DNA of 64,000 nt from Subtercola boreus (GTDB lineage: Bacteria > Actinomycetota > Actinomycetes > Actinomycetales > Microbacteriaceae), in contig NZ_VFOO01000001.1 in NCBI RefSeq assembly GCF_006716115.1, positions 2,170,001 to 2,234,000 of the forward strand. Direction: 5' to 3'. Positions within the stretch are counted from its first letter, which is position 1. The number at the start of each line of letters is the position of its first letter. Under the pieces are notes generated by a model that ran no database searches, was not told the origin of the DNA, and saw only the letters and a program-made list of their open reading frames with translations. Both the position numbers and the translations under genes were made by a program. Of the stretch, positions 17,753 to 26,163 are shown in pieces.

Positions 17753-18823
17753 TCACCGGGTCCCCCGCGCACGAGCTCGTCGGCCTGCCGCCAGGAGTTC
17801 CCCGGCCCGCAGGTAGGCCTCATAGTGGCGGCGGCCCGCCTCGGCCCAGTCACGACGACTGAGGTCCGGAGGCGTCGCGGCGGCGGAGTGCCCGGCCACG
17901 GCGTCGAGGGCAGAGCGAATGTCGGCCGCCGTGAGGGGGCTCTCGTACTGGTGGATCCAGCCCGGCCCCACCTCGCTGGCCAGCCGGTCGTTGACCGTGT
18001 TCGCCGGCACCAGCACCGGACGATCCAGAGAGAGCGTCGTGAGAACGCTGCCGGAGTTGTGCATCTCCCTGTACGGGAGCACCACCAGCTCGGCCTCGCG
18101 CACGACCTCCACGATCTCCTCATCGCTCAGGAAGTGGAGATCCAGCTGCACGCGGGGGTCGAGGCGCGCAAGCTCCGTGAGTCCGTCTGCCAGCTCCGCG
18201 GAACGCGCTTGGCCGGCCGCGCGGAGGCTGACCTCACCGGCCAGGCCGCGGAACGCCTTCAACAGCGAATCCACCCCCTTGTACGCCCGGACCATACCGA
18301 AGAACGACACGCGGCCAGGCACCGCCTCCGGCCACCTGTACTTCGCAAACCAGTCCCGGTAGTGACCGTGCGGAATCGTCAGGTACTCGCGATCCGCCCG
18401 TTGCGGGGTGTTGTCGTTCAGGCAGAGCCAGAGCGTCGTCTGCCGCTCCATGCGCACCAGCAGCGCTCGCTGCAGGCGTGAGACATCCGAGGGCAGCTCC
18501 AGATTGTGGAGGGTGCGCACGATCGGAGTGCGGGTGAGGGCGAGCCTGACCATCAGCGCCACCGTCAGCACCTGCCTCACACGCGCCTTCAGCGGACTCT
18601 GGCCGTAGACGAGGATCTCGGGCCAGTGCACGTGGAAGACGTCGTACCGGCCGAGAAGCGCCGCCCTCCAGGAGAAGGTGCGGAGCTCCACTCCCGGAAC
18701 CGCGGCGATGCTCTCGGCCAGCATGATCAGGTACGGGTTCGTTGTCGGGCGGGGCACCGGAAAGGACTGCTGCACCACAAAGGAACGAGGACCCGCCCGA
18801 CGCGATCTAGGGTTTGAAAGCAC
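17753..18823 (-). CDS. GT-B glycosyltransferase (GumI/mannosyltransferase-like)
   Basis: The 356-aa protein has the N-terminal motif YDVFHVHWPEILVYG and the donor-site patterns SFFGMVRAYKGVDSLLKAF and VVLPYREMHNSGSVLTTLSL. These resemble GumI-like beta-mannosyltransferases; the substrate is not determined. The GTG at 18823 lies inside the end of the upstream surface-protein gene (17-nt overlap), which suggests co-translation with it. That link puts the giant secreted protein in the same transcript as a polysaccharide enzyme. Confidence 0.8.
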   Translation of the reverse strand: MLSNPRSRRAGPRSFVVQQSFPVPRPTTNPYLIMLAESIAAVPGVELRTFSWRAALLGRYDVFHVHWPEILVYGQSPLKARVRQVLTVALMVRLALTRTPIVRTLHNLELPSDVSRLQRALLVRMERQTTLWLCLNDNTPQRADREYLTIPHGHYRDWFAKYRWPEAVPGRVSFFGMVRAYKGVDSLLKAFRGLAGEVSLRAAGQARSAELADGLTELARLDPRVQLDLHFLSDEEIVEVVREAELVVLPYREMHNSGSVLTTLSLDRPVLVPANTVNDRLASEVGPGWIHQYESPLTAADIRSALDAVAGHSAAATPPDLSRRDWAEAGRRHYEAYLRAGELLAAGRRARARGTR

Positions 18824-21800
18824 TGAGTTCCTGCACCGTCAGCACCTGCGGGGCGTTGGTGGCGCTGCCGGAGACGTACCCGTAGACCCCGATGCCACCG
18901 GGCGCCTGGAGCGCTGCATAGTTGTCGGTCGCCGTCACTGTCCAGGCGGCAGGCTCCGGTGTTCCGGAGATCCAGGCCTTCGCTCTGATCGTCGTCGGAT
19001 TCGTTCCGGTGACCTGCATGCGCACGCTGATCGACGTGCCGGCGATCACCGTCGTCGAACCGGGCACCTGCACCTCGGGCGCGAGCACGACCGAGGTCGC
19101 AGAGCCCTTGAGGGCGACGAGCCCGACAGCGACCGTCCCGTTGTTCTTCAGGTGGATGACCGAACGGTACTCATTGTTCGTCCCCGTCTTCCGTCCCGTC
19201 GCCGACAGGGTGGTCCCGCCGCCCGTCGCGGCCTTGTCGAGGCTGAACATGACCCGCATGTCGGTGTTCGTCTGCGAGACGGCGTCGAGCGTCGCGCCGG
19301 ACTGCGTGCCCGCCGTCGGCATCGCGATCGTGCCGCTGCCGTTCTTCACCGAGAGGTTCGTCGCCGGGCCGTTCTTCGTCCAGGCGCCGCCGGTCTCGGC
19401 GGTGCCGAGCCCGTTGACGACCGTACGGCTGAACGAGTCCAGCGCGAACGGCAGGGCCGCCGGGGCGGTTGCCGTGACCGTGGATGTCGCGGTGCCGGTC
19501 GCTCCCTTGTTGTCGGTGACCACGAGCGACACCGTGTAGGTGCCGGCCTGGGTGTAGGCGTGGGTGACCGTTCTGCCGGTGCCCGCCGTGCCGTCGCCGA
19601 AGTCCCAGGCGTAGGCCGCGACCGTCCCGTCCGGATCGGCGGAGGCCGAGGCATCCAGAGCCACAGACAGGTTCGTCGAAGCGGCAGAGAACGCGGCGGT
19701 GGGAGCGACATTGACCGGGACCGGCGCCGTGACGGCGACCGAACCGGTCGACGTTCCTGTGGCTCCCTTGTTGTCGGTCACCGTGAGCACCACAGAGTAG
19801 GTGCCGGCCGACGAGTAGGCGTGCGTGACGGTCTTGCCGGTGCCCGTTCCGCCGTCACCGAAGTTCCAGGAGTAGGAGGCGATCGTTCCGTCGGGGTCGG
19901 CGGAATCGGCTGCGTCGAAGCTGGCGGTCAGGTCGGTGTTCGTCGACGTGAAGGCCGCTGTGGGGGGCAGGTTCGCCGGCGGGTTGGCCACCGCCGTCAC
20001 CGAGGTGGTCGACGTTCCTGTCGCCCCGCTGTCGTCGGTCACGGTCAGGGTGACGGTGCGGGTACCGGGAGTGGAATAGGTGTGCGTGGCGGTCGCCGTG
20101 GTGGCGCTGGTCCCGTCACCGAAGTTCCACAGGTATCCCGTCACCGTGCCGTCGGAGTCGGCCGAGCCGGTTCCGTCGACACTCAGCACCAGGTGGTCGA
20201 TCGCATTCGTGAACGACGCGGTCGGTGCCACATTCACATGCGGCGCGATCGTCGTGACCGTATTGGTGAAGACCCCGGTCGCTCCCTTGTTGTCGGTGAC
20301 CGTCACGGTCACCGTGTAGGTACCGGCTGCCGCGTAGACGTGGGTGGGTGCCTTGGTCGTGTCCGTGCCGCCGTCTCCGAAGTCCCAGGCGTAGCCCGCC
20401 ACGGTTCCGTCGGAATCCGTCGACGCCGAGGCGTCGAACGCCACGGACAGATTGGAGACCTGCGACGTGAACGATGCGGTGGGGGCCGCGTTGATCACCC
20501 CGGCAGAGCCGAGCGCATAGTGCTGGCTGACCGCGGCGGGGGTGAGCACGGTGTCGTACACGGCCGCCTCGTCGATGCTGCCGTTGAAGAACGAGCTGGA
20601 CGAGCCCCAGGTCGTGTCCCCACCGATACGCCAGTATCCGGCATAGGCCTGCGCCTGCGTCTGGGGGTTGGTACCCACCAGACTTCCGTCGACATAGAGC
20701 TTCAGGCCGTCGCTGCCCTGGCTGGCCACCACGTGGTGCCAGGTGCCGTTGTTGTACGAGGCGTTCGACGTGATCGTGTTCAGCTGACCGGTATAGGTAC
20801 CGAAGACGAGCCTTCCGTCATCCTGCATGTAGATGTGACGGTCGTATGAACCCGAGTTGCCTGAGGGGCTCGATCCGAAGCCGATGATCTTTCCGCCCAC
20901 CGTGGTCGACGTGTTGAACCACGCCTCGACCGAGTAGACCTCGGGATCGTTGAACGCGGTCGAACTACTGACCCCGCCCGAGGAACCGTCGAACGCCGTC
21001 GCGGTGTCGGGGTTGGCCGCCAGCGCCCCGCTGACCCCCTGGGTGTAACCACCGAAGTAGGTACCCGGGATGCCGCTGCCCGCGGCGTCCGCCGCAGTGG
21101 TGCCGCTGGCCTCGTCGAGCCGCCAGTAGACGCTCGGGGCATCCGTGAAGACACGGTTCCCGTAATTGTCCGTCGGAGGCTGCGGGAGGGTGGAGGTGCG
21201 TCCGGAGGCGACCCAGTGGCTGTCGACCTGCTGCTTGGAGAGCGCGGTCGAGTAGATCGACACGTCGTCGATGGCCCCGGCGAACCAGGCATTGCCGTTC
21301 CACGAAGAGTCACCGCCGATGCGCCAGAACCCGTTGTAGGGCTGGGCCGAGGTCGTGTCCGACCGGGCACCCACCCGCGCACCGTCGACGAAGAAGGCCA
21401 TCCCCGTGGAGGTCAGCGTACCGACCACCTGGTGCCACTGGCCGTCGTTCAGAGCCGTCGGGCTCGTCAACACCTGGGTGTTGCCGTTGTAGACGCCGAA
21501 GTTCACGCGACCTGACGGGTCCATGTAGATGTGGCGGTCGTAGCTGCTCGACGTGCCGGTGTTCGCATTGCCGAAGCCGACGATCTTGCCGCCCGCGGTT
21601 GTGGTGGTGTTGAACCAGGCCTCGACCGAGAAGGTCTGCGGACCGGCAACCGCGGTCTGGGTCGCACTGAGCCCCGTGGCGTCGCCGGAGAAGGTCGACG
21701 CCGTGTTGGTGTCGCTCCCGATCGCGCCGGGGGTACCCCGGGTCACGCCGGTGCCGGCGACCTGGTCGTTGAAACCCGACCAGTCGTAGACAGAGGTTCC

Positions 21801-23537
21801 GCTCGACTCACCGAGGCGCCAGAAGCTCGACGCGGCATCCTGTTTCACGACACTGGTGTACGCGCTGTCGGTCGCCGCGGTGACCGTGGTGGAGACGGCG
21901 TCCCCGATGACGGTGTTGCCGAGAGGGTCTGTGGCCCTGATGCGGTAACTGACGGTCGCGCCGGGCGTCAGACCGGTGTCGACGAAGCCCATGTTCGGCC
22001 TGCTCCAGGTCGACGACGACTGGGTGGTCGTGTAGATCGGGGTGGTCGTGTTGCCGTTGCGGTAGAGCGCATAGGTGAGGGTGCCGTTGTCACGGTCGGC
22101 GTTGGCCGGCCAGCTGACGCGCGCCGTGCCCGCCTGCAGCGAGACGACCGACGGCTTGAACGTCGAGCCCGAGTAGAGCGGTCCCTGCTTGTTGGGCGCG
22201 AGCGCCCGCACGGCGAAACGCACCAGACCCTGCTGCCGCACGCCGTTGACCTGGGTGAACTCGCCGCCGTAGACGACGTAGTTGCTGTTCGCCGCAACGC
22301 TCCAGGGGCCCTGGCTGGCACCGGTGTACGTGCCGGCGTTGATGTCGGGGTTCCAGTTCAGGAGGGTCGGCGACGGGGTGCCCTGGAAGTTGTAGTACCC
22401 GTAGGGATCCGGGGTGATGGTACCGGTCGGTGCGAGGCTGAAGGCGATCGCGCGATGGAAGGTCCAGACCGGGTCGGTCTGGGGGAATCCGCCGATGTTC
22501 CCGCAGTAGTGCGGATGGCCCGCCACGTAGAGGGCCGTGCCGTTCGAGGCCTGGGAATAGGTGTCGCCGTGGCAGTCCTCGACCCACTGGATCGTGGCGG
22601 TCGCCCAGTCGGCCTTGAAGCTGCCCTCCAGGTTACCGCCGGCGCCGAAGACGTAGCCTGAGCCGTAGAAGTAGTTCGCATCGGACGAGAGACTGGTGAT
22701 CGAGGCCTGGCTGCCACCGTTGCGGATGAGCGTGTTCACGGAGAATGGCGCGACCAGGGCGCCGCTGGCGTTGTCGACCATGCCGAGACCGTATCCCGGG
22801 CTGCCCGAGCCGCCGAGGGTGGTGAAGTTGCCACCGATGACGATCCTGCTGGCGTCGGGAGAGATGGCGAAAGACGTCACCGCGCCCCCCTGCGCGTTCG
22901 GGTTCCAGGGAAGAGTCGTTCCGTTCGCAGCCGAGACTGCTGCTGCGCCGTTCCGCACGTCCTTGTTGATGCCGGAGATGGCTCCCCCGACGTAGACGAC
23001 GGAGTTCGTTGCCGCGACGACCGAGACGGTCGAGTTCACCACGGGAGCGAAGGAGGTGATCAGGGCTCCGGTCGTCGGGTTCAGCGCGGCGACCCGGTAA
23101 CGGTTGGTGCCGTTCACCGTGGTGAACGAACCGCCGATGTAGAGGCGGGTGCCGTCGGGCGAGGCTGCGACGGACTTGACCTTGCCGTTCAGCACGGGGT
23201 TGAACGAGGTGTTCAGCACACCCGTCGTGAGGTCATACGAGAGCAGGTTGGTACGCGAGACCGTGTTCACCCCTGCGGCGGAGCCGGCGGGCTGGGCCTG
23301 CGTGAATTCACCGCCCGCGAAGACGGTGTTGCCGATGATGACCTGCGACCAGACCACACCGTTGATCTGCACGGTCGGCAGCGCGTCGGCCGAGACGGTC
23401 GCCGGAGATGCCGGGGACGTCGGATCGGTCGGTGCGGTGTCGGCGAACGCCGGTGCAACGGTCAGTGAACTCACAACAACTGCGGCGATGGTCGCTAGGA
23501 CGACCATGCACCGGCGCAGGGGCGCCTTTTTCCCCAT
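18807..23537 (-). CDS. Giant secreted beta-propeller/LamG/PKD surface protein
   Basis: The 1576-aa protein starts with a Sec signal peptide (residues 1-32, cut after FA-D). A beta-propeller-like domain follows (about 50-445, repeated VYIGGSFT/VVYVGGAIS strands). Next come an FN3-like domain (about 455-550), two LamG/concanavalin-like domains (about 560-985, each with SVEAWFNT and YDRHIYM), and four PKD domains of about 87 aa (1000-1360, each with WDFGDG or WNFGDG). The last 216 residues form an FxRT...GG domain shared with the beta-helix protein at 26164. There is no LPXTG or membrane anchor, so it is probably released or held by sugar binding. A polymer-binding or matrix role is inferred. 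Confidence 0.88.
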   Translation of the reverse strand: MGKKAPLRRCMVVLATIAAVVVSSLTVAPAFADTAPTDPTSPASPATVSADALPTVQINGVVWSQVIIGNTVFAGGEFTQAQPAGSAAGVNTVSRTNLLSYDLTTGVLNTSFNPVLNGKVKSVAASPDGTRLYIGGSFTTVNGTNRYRVAALNPTTGALITSFAPVVNSTVSVVAATNSVVYVGGAISGINKDVRNGAAAVSAANGTTLPWNPNAQGGAVTSFAISPDASRIVIGGNFTTLGGSGSPGYGLGMVDNASGALVAPFSVNTLIRNGGSQASITSLSSDANYFYGSGYVFGAGGNLEGSFKADWATATIQWVEDCHGDTYSQASNGTALYVAGHPHYCGNIGGFPQTDPVWTFHRAIAFSLAPTGTITPDPYGYYNFQGTPSPTLLNWNPDINAGTYTGASQGPWSVAANSNYVVYGGEFTQVNGVRQQGLVRFAVRALAPNKQGPLYSGSTFKPSVVSLQAGTARVSWPANADRDNGTLTYALYRNGNTTTPIYTTTQSSSTWSRPNMGFVDTGLTPGATVSYRIRATDPLGNTVIGDAVSTTVTAATDSAYTSVVKQDAASSFWRLGESSGTSVYDWSGFNDQVAGTGVTRGTPGAIGSDTNTASTFSGDATGLSATQTAVAGPQTFSVEAWFNTTTTAGGKIVGFGNANTGTSSSYDRHIYMDPSGRVNFGVYNGNTQVLTSPTALNDGQWHQVVGTLTSTGMAFFVDGARVGARSDTTSAQPYNGFWRIGGDSSWNGNAWFAGAIDDVSIYSTALSKQQVDSHWVASGRTSTLPQPPTDNYGNRVFTDAPSVYWRLDEASGTTAADAAGSGIPGTYFGGYTQGVSGALAANPDTATAFDGSSGGVSSSTAFNDPEVYSVEAWFNTSTTVGGKIIGFGSSPSGNSGSYDRHIYMQDDGRLVFGTYTGQLNTITSNASYNNGTWHHVVASQGSDGLKLYVDGSLVGTNPQTQAQAYAGYWRIGGDTTWGSSSSFFNGSIDEAAVYDTVLTPAAVSQHYALGSAGVINAAPTASFTSQVSNLSVAFDASASTDSDGTVAGYAWDFGDGGTDTTKAPTHVYAAAGTYTVTVTVTDNKGATGVFTNTVTTIAPHVNVAPTASFTNAIDHLVLSVDGTGSADSDGTVTGYLWNFGDGTSATTATATHTYSTPGTRTVTLTVTDDSGATGTSTTSVTAVANPPANLPPTAAFTSTNTDLTASFDAADSADPDGTIASYSWNFGDGGTGTGKTVTHAYSSAGTYSVVLTVTDNKGATGTSTGSVAVTAPVPVNVAPTAAFSAASTNLSVALDASASADPDGTVAAYAWDFGDGTAGTGRTVTHAYTQAGTYTVSLVVTDNKGATGTATSTVTATAPAALPFALDSFSRTVVNGLGTAETGGAWTKNGPATNLSVKNGSGTIAMPTAGTQSGATLDAVSQTNTDMRVMFSLDKAATGGGTTLSATGRKTGTNNEYRSVIHLKNNGTVAVGLVALKGSATSVVLAPEVQVPGSTTVIAGTSISVRMQVTGTNPTTIRAKAWISGTPEPAAWTVTATDNYAALQAPGGIGVYGYVSGSATNAPQVLTVQELSAFKP
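19460..20540 (-). repeat. Four ~260-bp direct repeats encoding PKD domains
   Basis: The string GCTCCCTTGTTGTCGGTGAC or a close variant recurs at about 19501, 19761 and 20281, with a more diverged copy near 20024. The units are about 260 bp and correspond to the four PKD domains. They are coding repeats, similar enough at DNA level to allow unit gain or loss by recombination. Confidence 0.75.
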
Positions 23538-23558
23538 GGGGGTGCCTCATTCGGTACG

Positions 23559-23576
23559 GTGAACTTCGGGGTTCAC
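23559..23576 (-). promoter_or_regulatory. Inverted repeat GTGAAC-N6-GTTCAC upstream of the giant surface protein
   Basis: A perfect 6-bp inverted repeat with a 6-nt centre lies 22 bp upstream of the ATG at 23537. The minus strand reads GTGAACCCCGAAGTTCAC. It could be an operator or a leader hairpin. Its centre resembles the AACCCGAAGT motif found upstream of two other genes of this locus. Confidence 0.35.
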
Positions 23577-23659
23577 GGTTGTACTCCGAGAGTAGGTCAG
23601 CACAGGGAATCTTCGCAGCCCCCCAAACGGGCCTCGTTCTTCGCTTCGCGAGCCCGGGG

Positions 23660-24409
23660 CTAGGAGGGCCCCGCGCCCTCGAAGACCGCGATGGGTGTGC
23701 CCGCCTCGTAGTCGACCAGCACGCGGAGGTCGCCGCGCTGGTCGAGGGGGATGTTGAAGATGTAGGTGCCAGCCGCACCGGCTCCCGCCTCGACGACCGG
23801 TGCGATCGGGGCGCCGCCGGTGCTGAGGGAATCCGCCGGGGTCCTCGCTGCGCCGTAGGTGACGTTCACCACAGTGGTCTCGAGCGAGATCGGGGCGGAC
23901 GTGGTGTTGGTCGCCGTGAGGGTGAACTGGATCGAGGGGCCAGCGACTTCGCCCACCGCGCTCGCCGTGCCCTCGACCGACGTCATGCTCGAGATCTGGA
24001 ACACGAGTCCGGGGATGGCTGTGACTGGCGCGTCGATCGCCACGGGGGCCGCCTCGACAGGCGCGGTCGGCACTGCAGCCGGATCCCCCGCCGAAGGGTC
24101 GGTCGACGCGGGGTCGCCCGTCGCGGGGTCGCCCGTCGCGGAGCCGGACGGGCTCATCGGGTCGCCACCGGGTGAGGATGCCGAGCCGGTGACCGTGGGC
24201 AGAATCGTTTGGGCGACAGAACCCGGCGATCCACGGCCGCCCGCCGAGACGGAAACCACCACCACGACGGCGACGACGACCACGACGGCGCTGGCGACGC
24301 CGATGAGCCACGGCCGCCGGGATCGCGCTCCGCCGCCGGTCGCCCGGTCGCTCCCGGGCCGGTCGCTCCCTCTACGGTCGCTGCCTGAACCGGCTTCATC
24401 CTCGATCAT
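23660..24409 (-). CDS. Membrane-anchored Ig-fold protein (DUF4352-like)
   Basis: The 249-aa protein has a short cytosolic N-terminus with GSDRP repeats and one membrane segment (PWLIGVASAVVVVVAVVVVV, about 32-51). A Pro/Thr/Ser/Asp-rich linker with repeated GDPA units follows. The extracytoplasmic Ig-like beta domain contains SIQFTLTATNTTSAPI and YIFNIPLDQRGDLRVLVDY. The fold resembles DUF4352/telomere-repeat-binding-like lipoprotein domains. The function is unknown; an envelope-anchored partner of the exported polymer is possible. The ATG at 24409 overlaps the end of the upstream polymerase gene by 14 nt. Confidence 0.75.
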   Translation of the reverse strand: MIEDEAGSGSDRRGSDRPGSDRATGGGARSRRPWLIGVASAVVVVVAVVVVVSVSAGGRGSPGSVAQTILPTVTGSASSPGGDPMSPSGSATGDPATGDPASTDPSAGDPAAVPTAPVEAAPVAIDAPVTAIPGLVFQISSMTSVEGTASAVGEVAGPSIQFTLTATNTTSAPISLETTVVNVTYGAARTPADSLSTGGAPIAPVVEAGAGAAGTYIFNIPLDQRGDLRVLVDYEAGTPIAVFEGAGPS

Positions 24410-25814
24410 GCCGAGCCTCTTTCCACTCTTCGGGTGTCTCGGCCTGCGAGTCACGACGCGATCGTACAGGGCCAGCCGAAGGGTGGTCTGAACCGGGGAC
24501 AGGGCCGGGTACGAGCCCGGGGATCCGCCTCGAGGTGCGGACACGTGCCAGCGCCGGCGTGGCCGCGAGGCCGATCGCCAGAACGAGAGTGTGCGACAGG
24601 CTGAGCAGCGGACTGAACGCGAAACCCCAGAGACTCGTCGCGACGACGAAGATCATCAATCCGCTCGCGGTGCGATTCGCGATACGCGTTGCCAGACCCC
24701 ACAGCAGAACCACGATCACCGCGGCAGCGAAGACCAACCCCGCGAACCCGAAGTGCGCCCACAGGTCCCCGAACCCGGAATGGAGTTCGATCCGGTCGCC
24801 GAACATGTAGATCTCGACATAGCCGTTGTTCGGGGCGTAGTTGATCGAGGCCATACCCGCCTTGGCGATGTTCACGTCGACCTGGCTGGGGACCGCCCCT
24901 GCGCCGTAACCTCCGGGCTGGTGCTGCATCAGCGCCCACGTCGCTGCGAGCTCCGGTCGCCCCCCGAGCAGCAGCGATCCGGACGTGTCGATCTGCTCGA
25001 CAGAACGGGCCTGGGCCGACTGCCCGAGGTAGCCGTCGAGCACCAGGGTCTGGCCGACGTTGAAGATGACCGCCGCGAGCACAGCGAGTCCCGCTCCGAC
25101 TCTGAGCGCCGCCAACCGGCGGCCGGATCGCGCCGGAATGGCCTGGAAGCACACCAGCACCAGCGCGAGCAGGAGCAGGCCGAAGGCCGAGCGCGAATCG
25201 CTGAACAGGGTGATCGCCGTGATGATCGCCAGGACCAGGATCTCCACCCATCGTCTGCCGATCTTGAAGGCGACGGCAAGGGTGATGACGGCGACCGGAA
25301 GCGCGTACCCGAACTTCCACGGGTTGAGGTGGAACATCGGCGTGTTCGGCGAGACCCCCAGGGCCAGCCCCACCCCGAACCAGAACGCCATGTTCGCCTC
25401 GCCGAGAACCCGCCGTGCCCACAGCACCACGCCCACGGTCAGAACAAGGCCGATCTGCGAGATCGTCGTGACCGCGAGCAGCAGCGAGCTGGTTTCGCCG
25501 GAGGAGGCGTTCGCCAGGCTGAGCCAGATCCCCATCGCCGCAGCCAGGAGCCCCAGCCCGATGATCCACCAGCCGCCGCGGAAGGAGGTGACGGCGGGAA
25601 TCCAGACCGGTGCGAGCACCAGCGCCACGATGAATCCGATCTGCGTTCCGGCGGGCAGCAGGATCTCGAGGGCGATGAGGATGAGCGACAGGGCGGCGAT
25701 GCCACGCACGATCCGGCGGGGATCACGCTCACCGACCGGGGGGAGCCCGCGCACGATGGATGCCCGGCGCGACGTCTCGCGGAGGATCGGCGGGGACCCG
25801 CTCGCTTGTGCCAT
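24396..25814 (-). CDS. Wzy-type polysaccharide polymerase/O-antigen ligase-like protein
   Basis: The 472-aa protein has about 10 to 12 membrane segments and one large extracytoplasmic loop (about residues 275-355). That loop contains GGRPELAATW and NNGYVEIYMFGDRIELHSGF, followed by GDLWAHFGFAGL. This layout is that of Wzy/WaaL proteins, which join lipid-linked repeat units outside the membrane. The ATG at 25814 is supported by a leaderless-type -10 box. The upstream in-frame extension to 25880 would contain the promoter. Confidence 0.83.
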   Translation of the reverse strand: MAQASGSPPILRETSRRASIVRGLPPVGERDPRRIVRGIAALSLILIALEILLPAGTQIGFIVALVLAPVWIPAVTSFRGGWWIIGLGLLAAAMGIWLSLANASSGETSSLLLAVTTISQIGLVLTVGVVLWARRVLGEANMAFWFGVGLALGVSPNTPMFHLNPWKFGYALPVAVITLAVAFKIGRRWVEILVLAIITAITLFSDSRSAFGLLLLALVLVCFQAIPARSGRRLAALRVGAGLAVLAAVIFNVGQTLVLDGYLGQSAQARSVEQIDTSGSLLLGGRPELAATWALMQHQPGGYGAGAVPSQVDVNIAKAGMASINYAPNNGYVEIYMFGDRIELHSGFGDLWAHFGFAGLVFAAAVIVVLLWGLATRIANRTASGLMIFVVATSLWGFAFSPLLSLSHTLVLAIGLAATPALARVRTSRRIPGLVPGPVPGSDHPSAGPVRSRRDSQAETPEEWKEARHDRG

Positions 25815-25820
25815 GCCGTA

Positions 25821-25826
25821 AGAATA
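25821..25826 (-). promoter_or_regulatory. -10 box TATTCT, probable leaderless promoter of the Wzy gene
   Basis: On the minus strand TATTCT is followed by exactly 6 nt (TACGGC) and the ATG at 25814. This promoter would drive the leftward group wzy-like, Ig-fold protein, surface protein and glycosyltransferase. Confidence 0.45.
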
Positions 25827-25879
25827 GGGGCTCGATTCCTCGAAATCACCTGCGGTCGCTGTCGGCCTGGTCATCCGCA

Positions 25880-25893
25880 CCCCCTTAAGGGGG
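25880..25893. promoter_or_regulatory. Perfect palindrome CCCCCTTAAGGGGG in the promoter of the beta-helix gene
   Basis: The 14-bp perfect palindrome lies just upstream of the -10 box TATACT (25896-25901), in the -35/-10 spacer. It is well placed to be an operator. The C-tract/G-tract form recalls CsoR-family operators, but no such regulator is seen in the window. Confidence 0.5.
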
Positions 25894-25895
25894 GT

Positions 25896-25901
25896 TATAC
25901 T
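25896..25901 (+). promoter_or_regulatory. -10 box TATACT for the beta-helix gene leader
   Basis: TATACT is followed by 6 nt (GGGCGC) and a GTG at 25908, the leaderless spacing seen elsewhere in the window. Transcription would begin at about 25908, leaving a leader of about 256 nt before the main gene at 26164. Confidence 0.5.
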
Positions 25902-25907
25902 GGGCGC

Positions 25908-25931
25908 GTGAAGCCCCGGTTCCTGACCTGA
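25908..25931 (+). CDS. Candidate leaderless 7-codon leader peptide
   Basis: The GTG at the predicted transcription start opens a tiny frame, M-K-P-R-F-L-T, ending in a TGA. The stop codon lies inside the first palindromic repeat (25924-25936). The short length, the position at the 5' end and the overlap with a hairpin are those of a translated regulatory leader. Codon use cannot be tested over 7 codons, so this may be chance. Confidence 0.35.
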   Translation: MKPRFLT

Positions 25932-26084
25932 GGTCAGTTGACTTACGCTGGGGTGCCACGGCCTGATCTGCGATCAGTTGATTCCCGCACGTGCTCCAGC
26001 GCCCGGTCGACGACCAGGCGGTTCGACCTGGCCCCCCTCAGCGCCTGATCCACGATCAGTTGACGTCCGCTGGCACACCTCGAT
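25922..26084 (+). repeat. Four tandem ~40-bp repeats, each with a 13-bp palindrome
   Basis: The units start at 25922, 25962, about 26002 and 26044. Each holds a palindrome: TGACCTGAGGTCA (25924), TGATCTGCGATCA (25964), CGGTCGACGACCA (26004) and TGATCCACGATCA (26046), i.e. TGRYC-N3-GRYCA. Units 1, 2 and 4 continue with GTTGA; unit 3 is degenerate. The palindromes are spaced 40, 40 and 42 bp apart. They lie in the untranslated leader between the promoter and the GTG at 26164. They could act as RNA hairpins or as a helically phased DNA-binding array. Confidence 0.7.
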
Positions 26085-26163
26085 GCCGCACCGTGCTCGC
26101 CCGGCATCTCCGATCCCCTCGTTCGACACCCGCTGCTCCAACCCCACCCTTCGAGGAGTACCC

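Noticed and set aside
19460-20540. Repeats considered as non-coding satellite DNA
   Set aside because: They are in frame and encode four well-formed PKD domains.
18678-20849. Plus-strand open frame of 723 codons opposite the PKD region
   Set aside because: It is repetitive Gly/Arg/Val sequence that mirrors the PKD repeats; no start signal or conserved motif.
25880-25893. Firm assignment of the palindrome as a CsoR copper operator
   Set aside because: The resemblance is limited to C- and G-tracts, the downstream gene has no metal link, and no CsoR-family gene is in the window.
25922-26063. Evenly spaced repeats considered as a CRISPR array
   Set aside because: Only four units; the repeats are imperfect and the palindromes are 13 bp in 40-bp steps, with no cas genes nearby. 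A leader repeat is the better reading.
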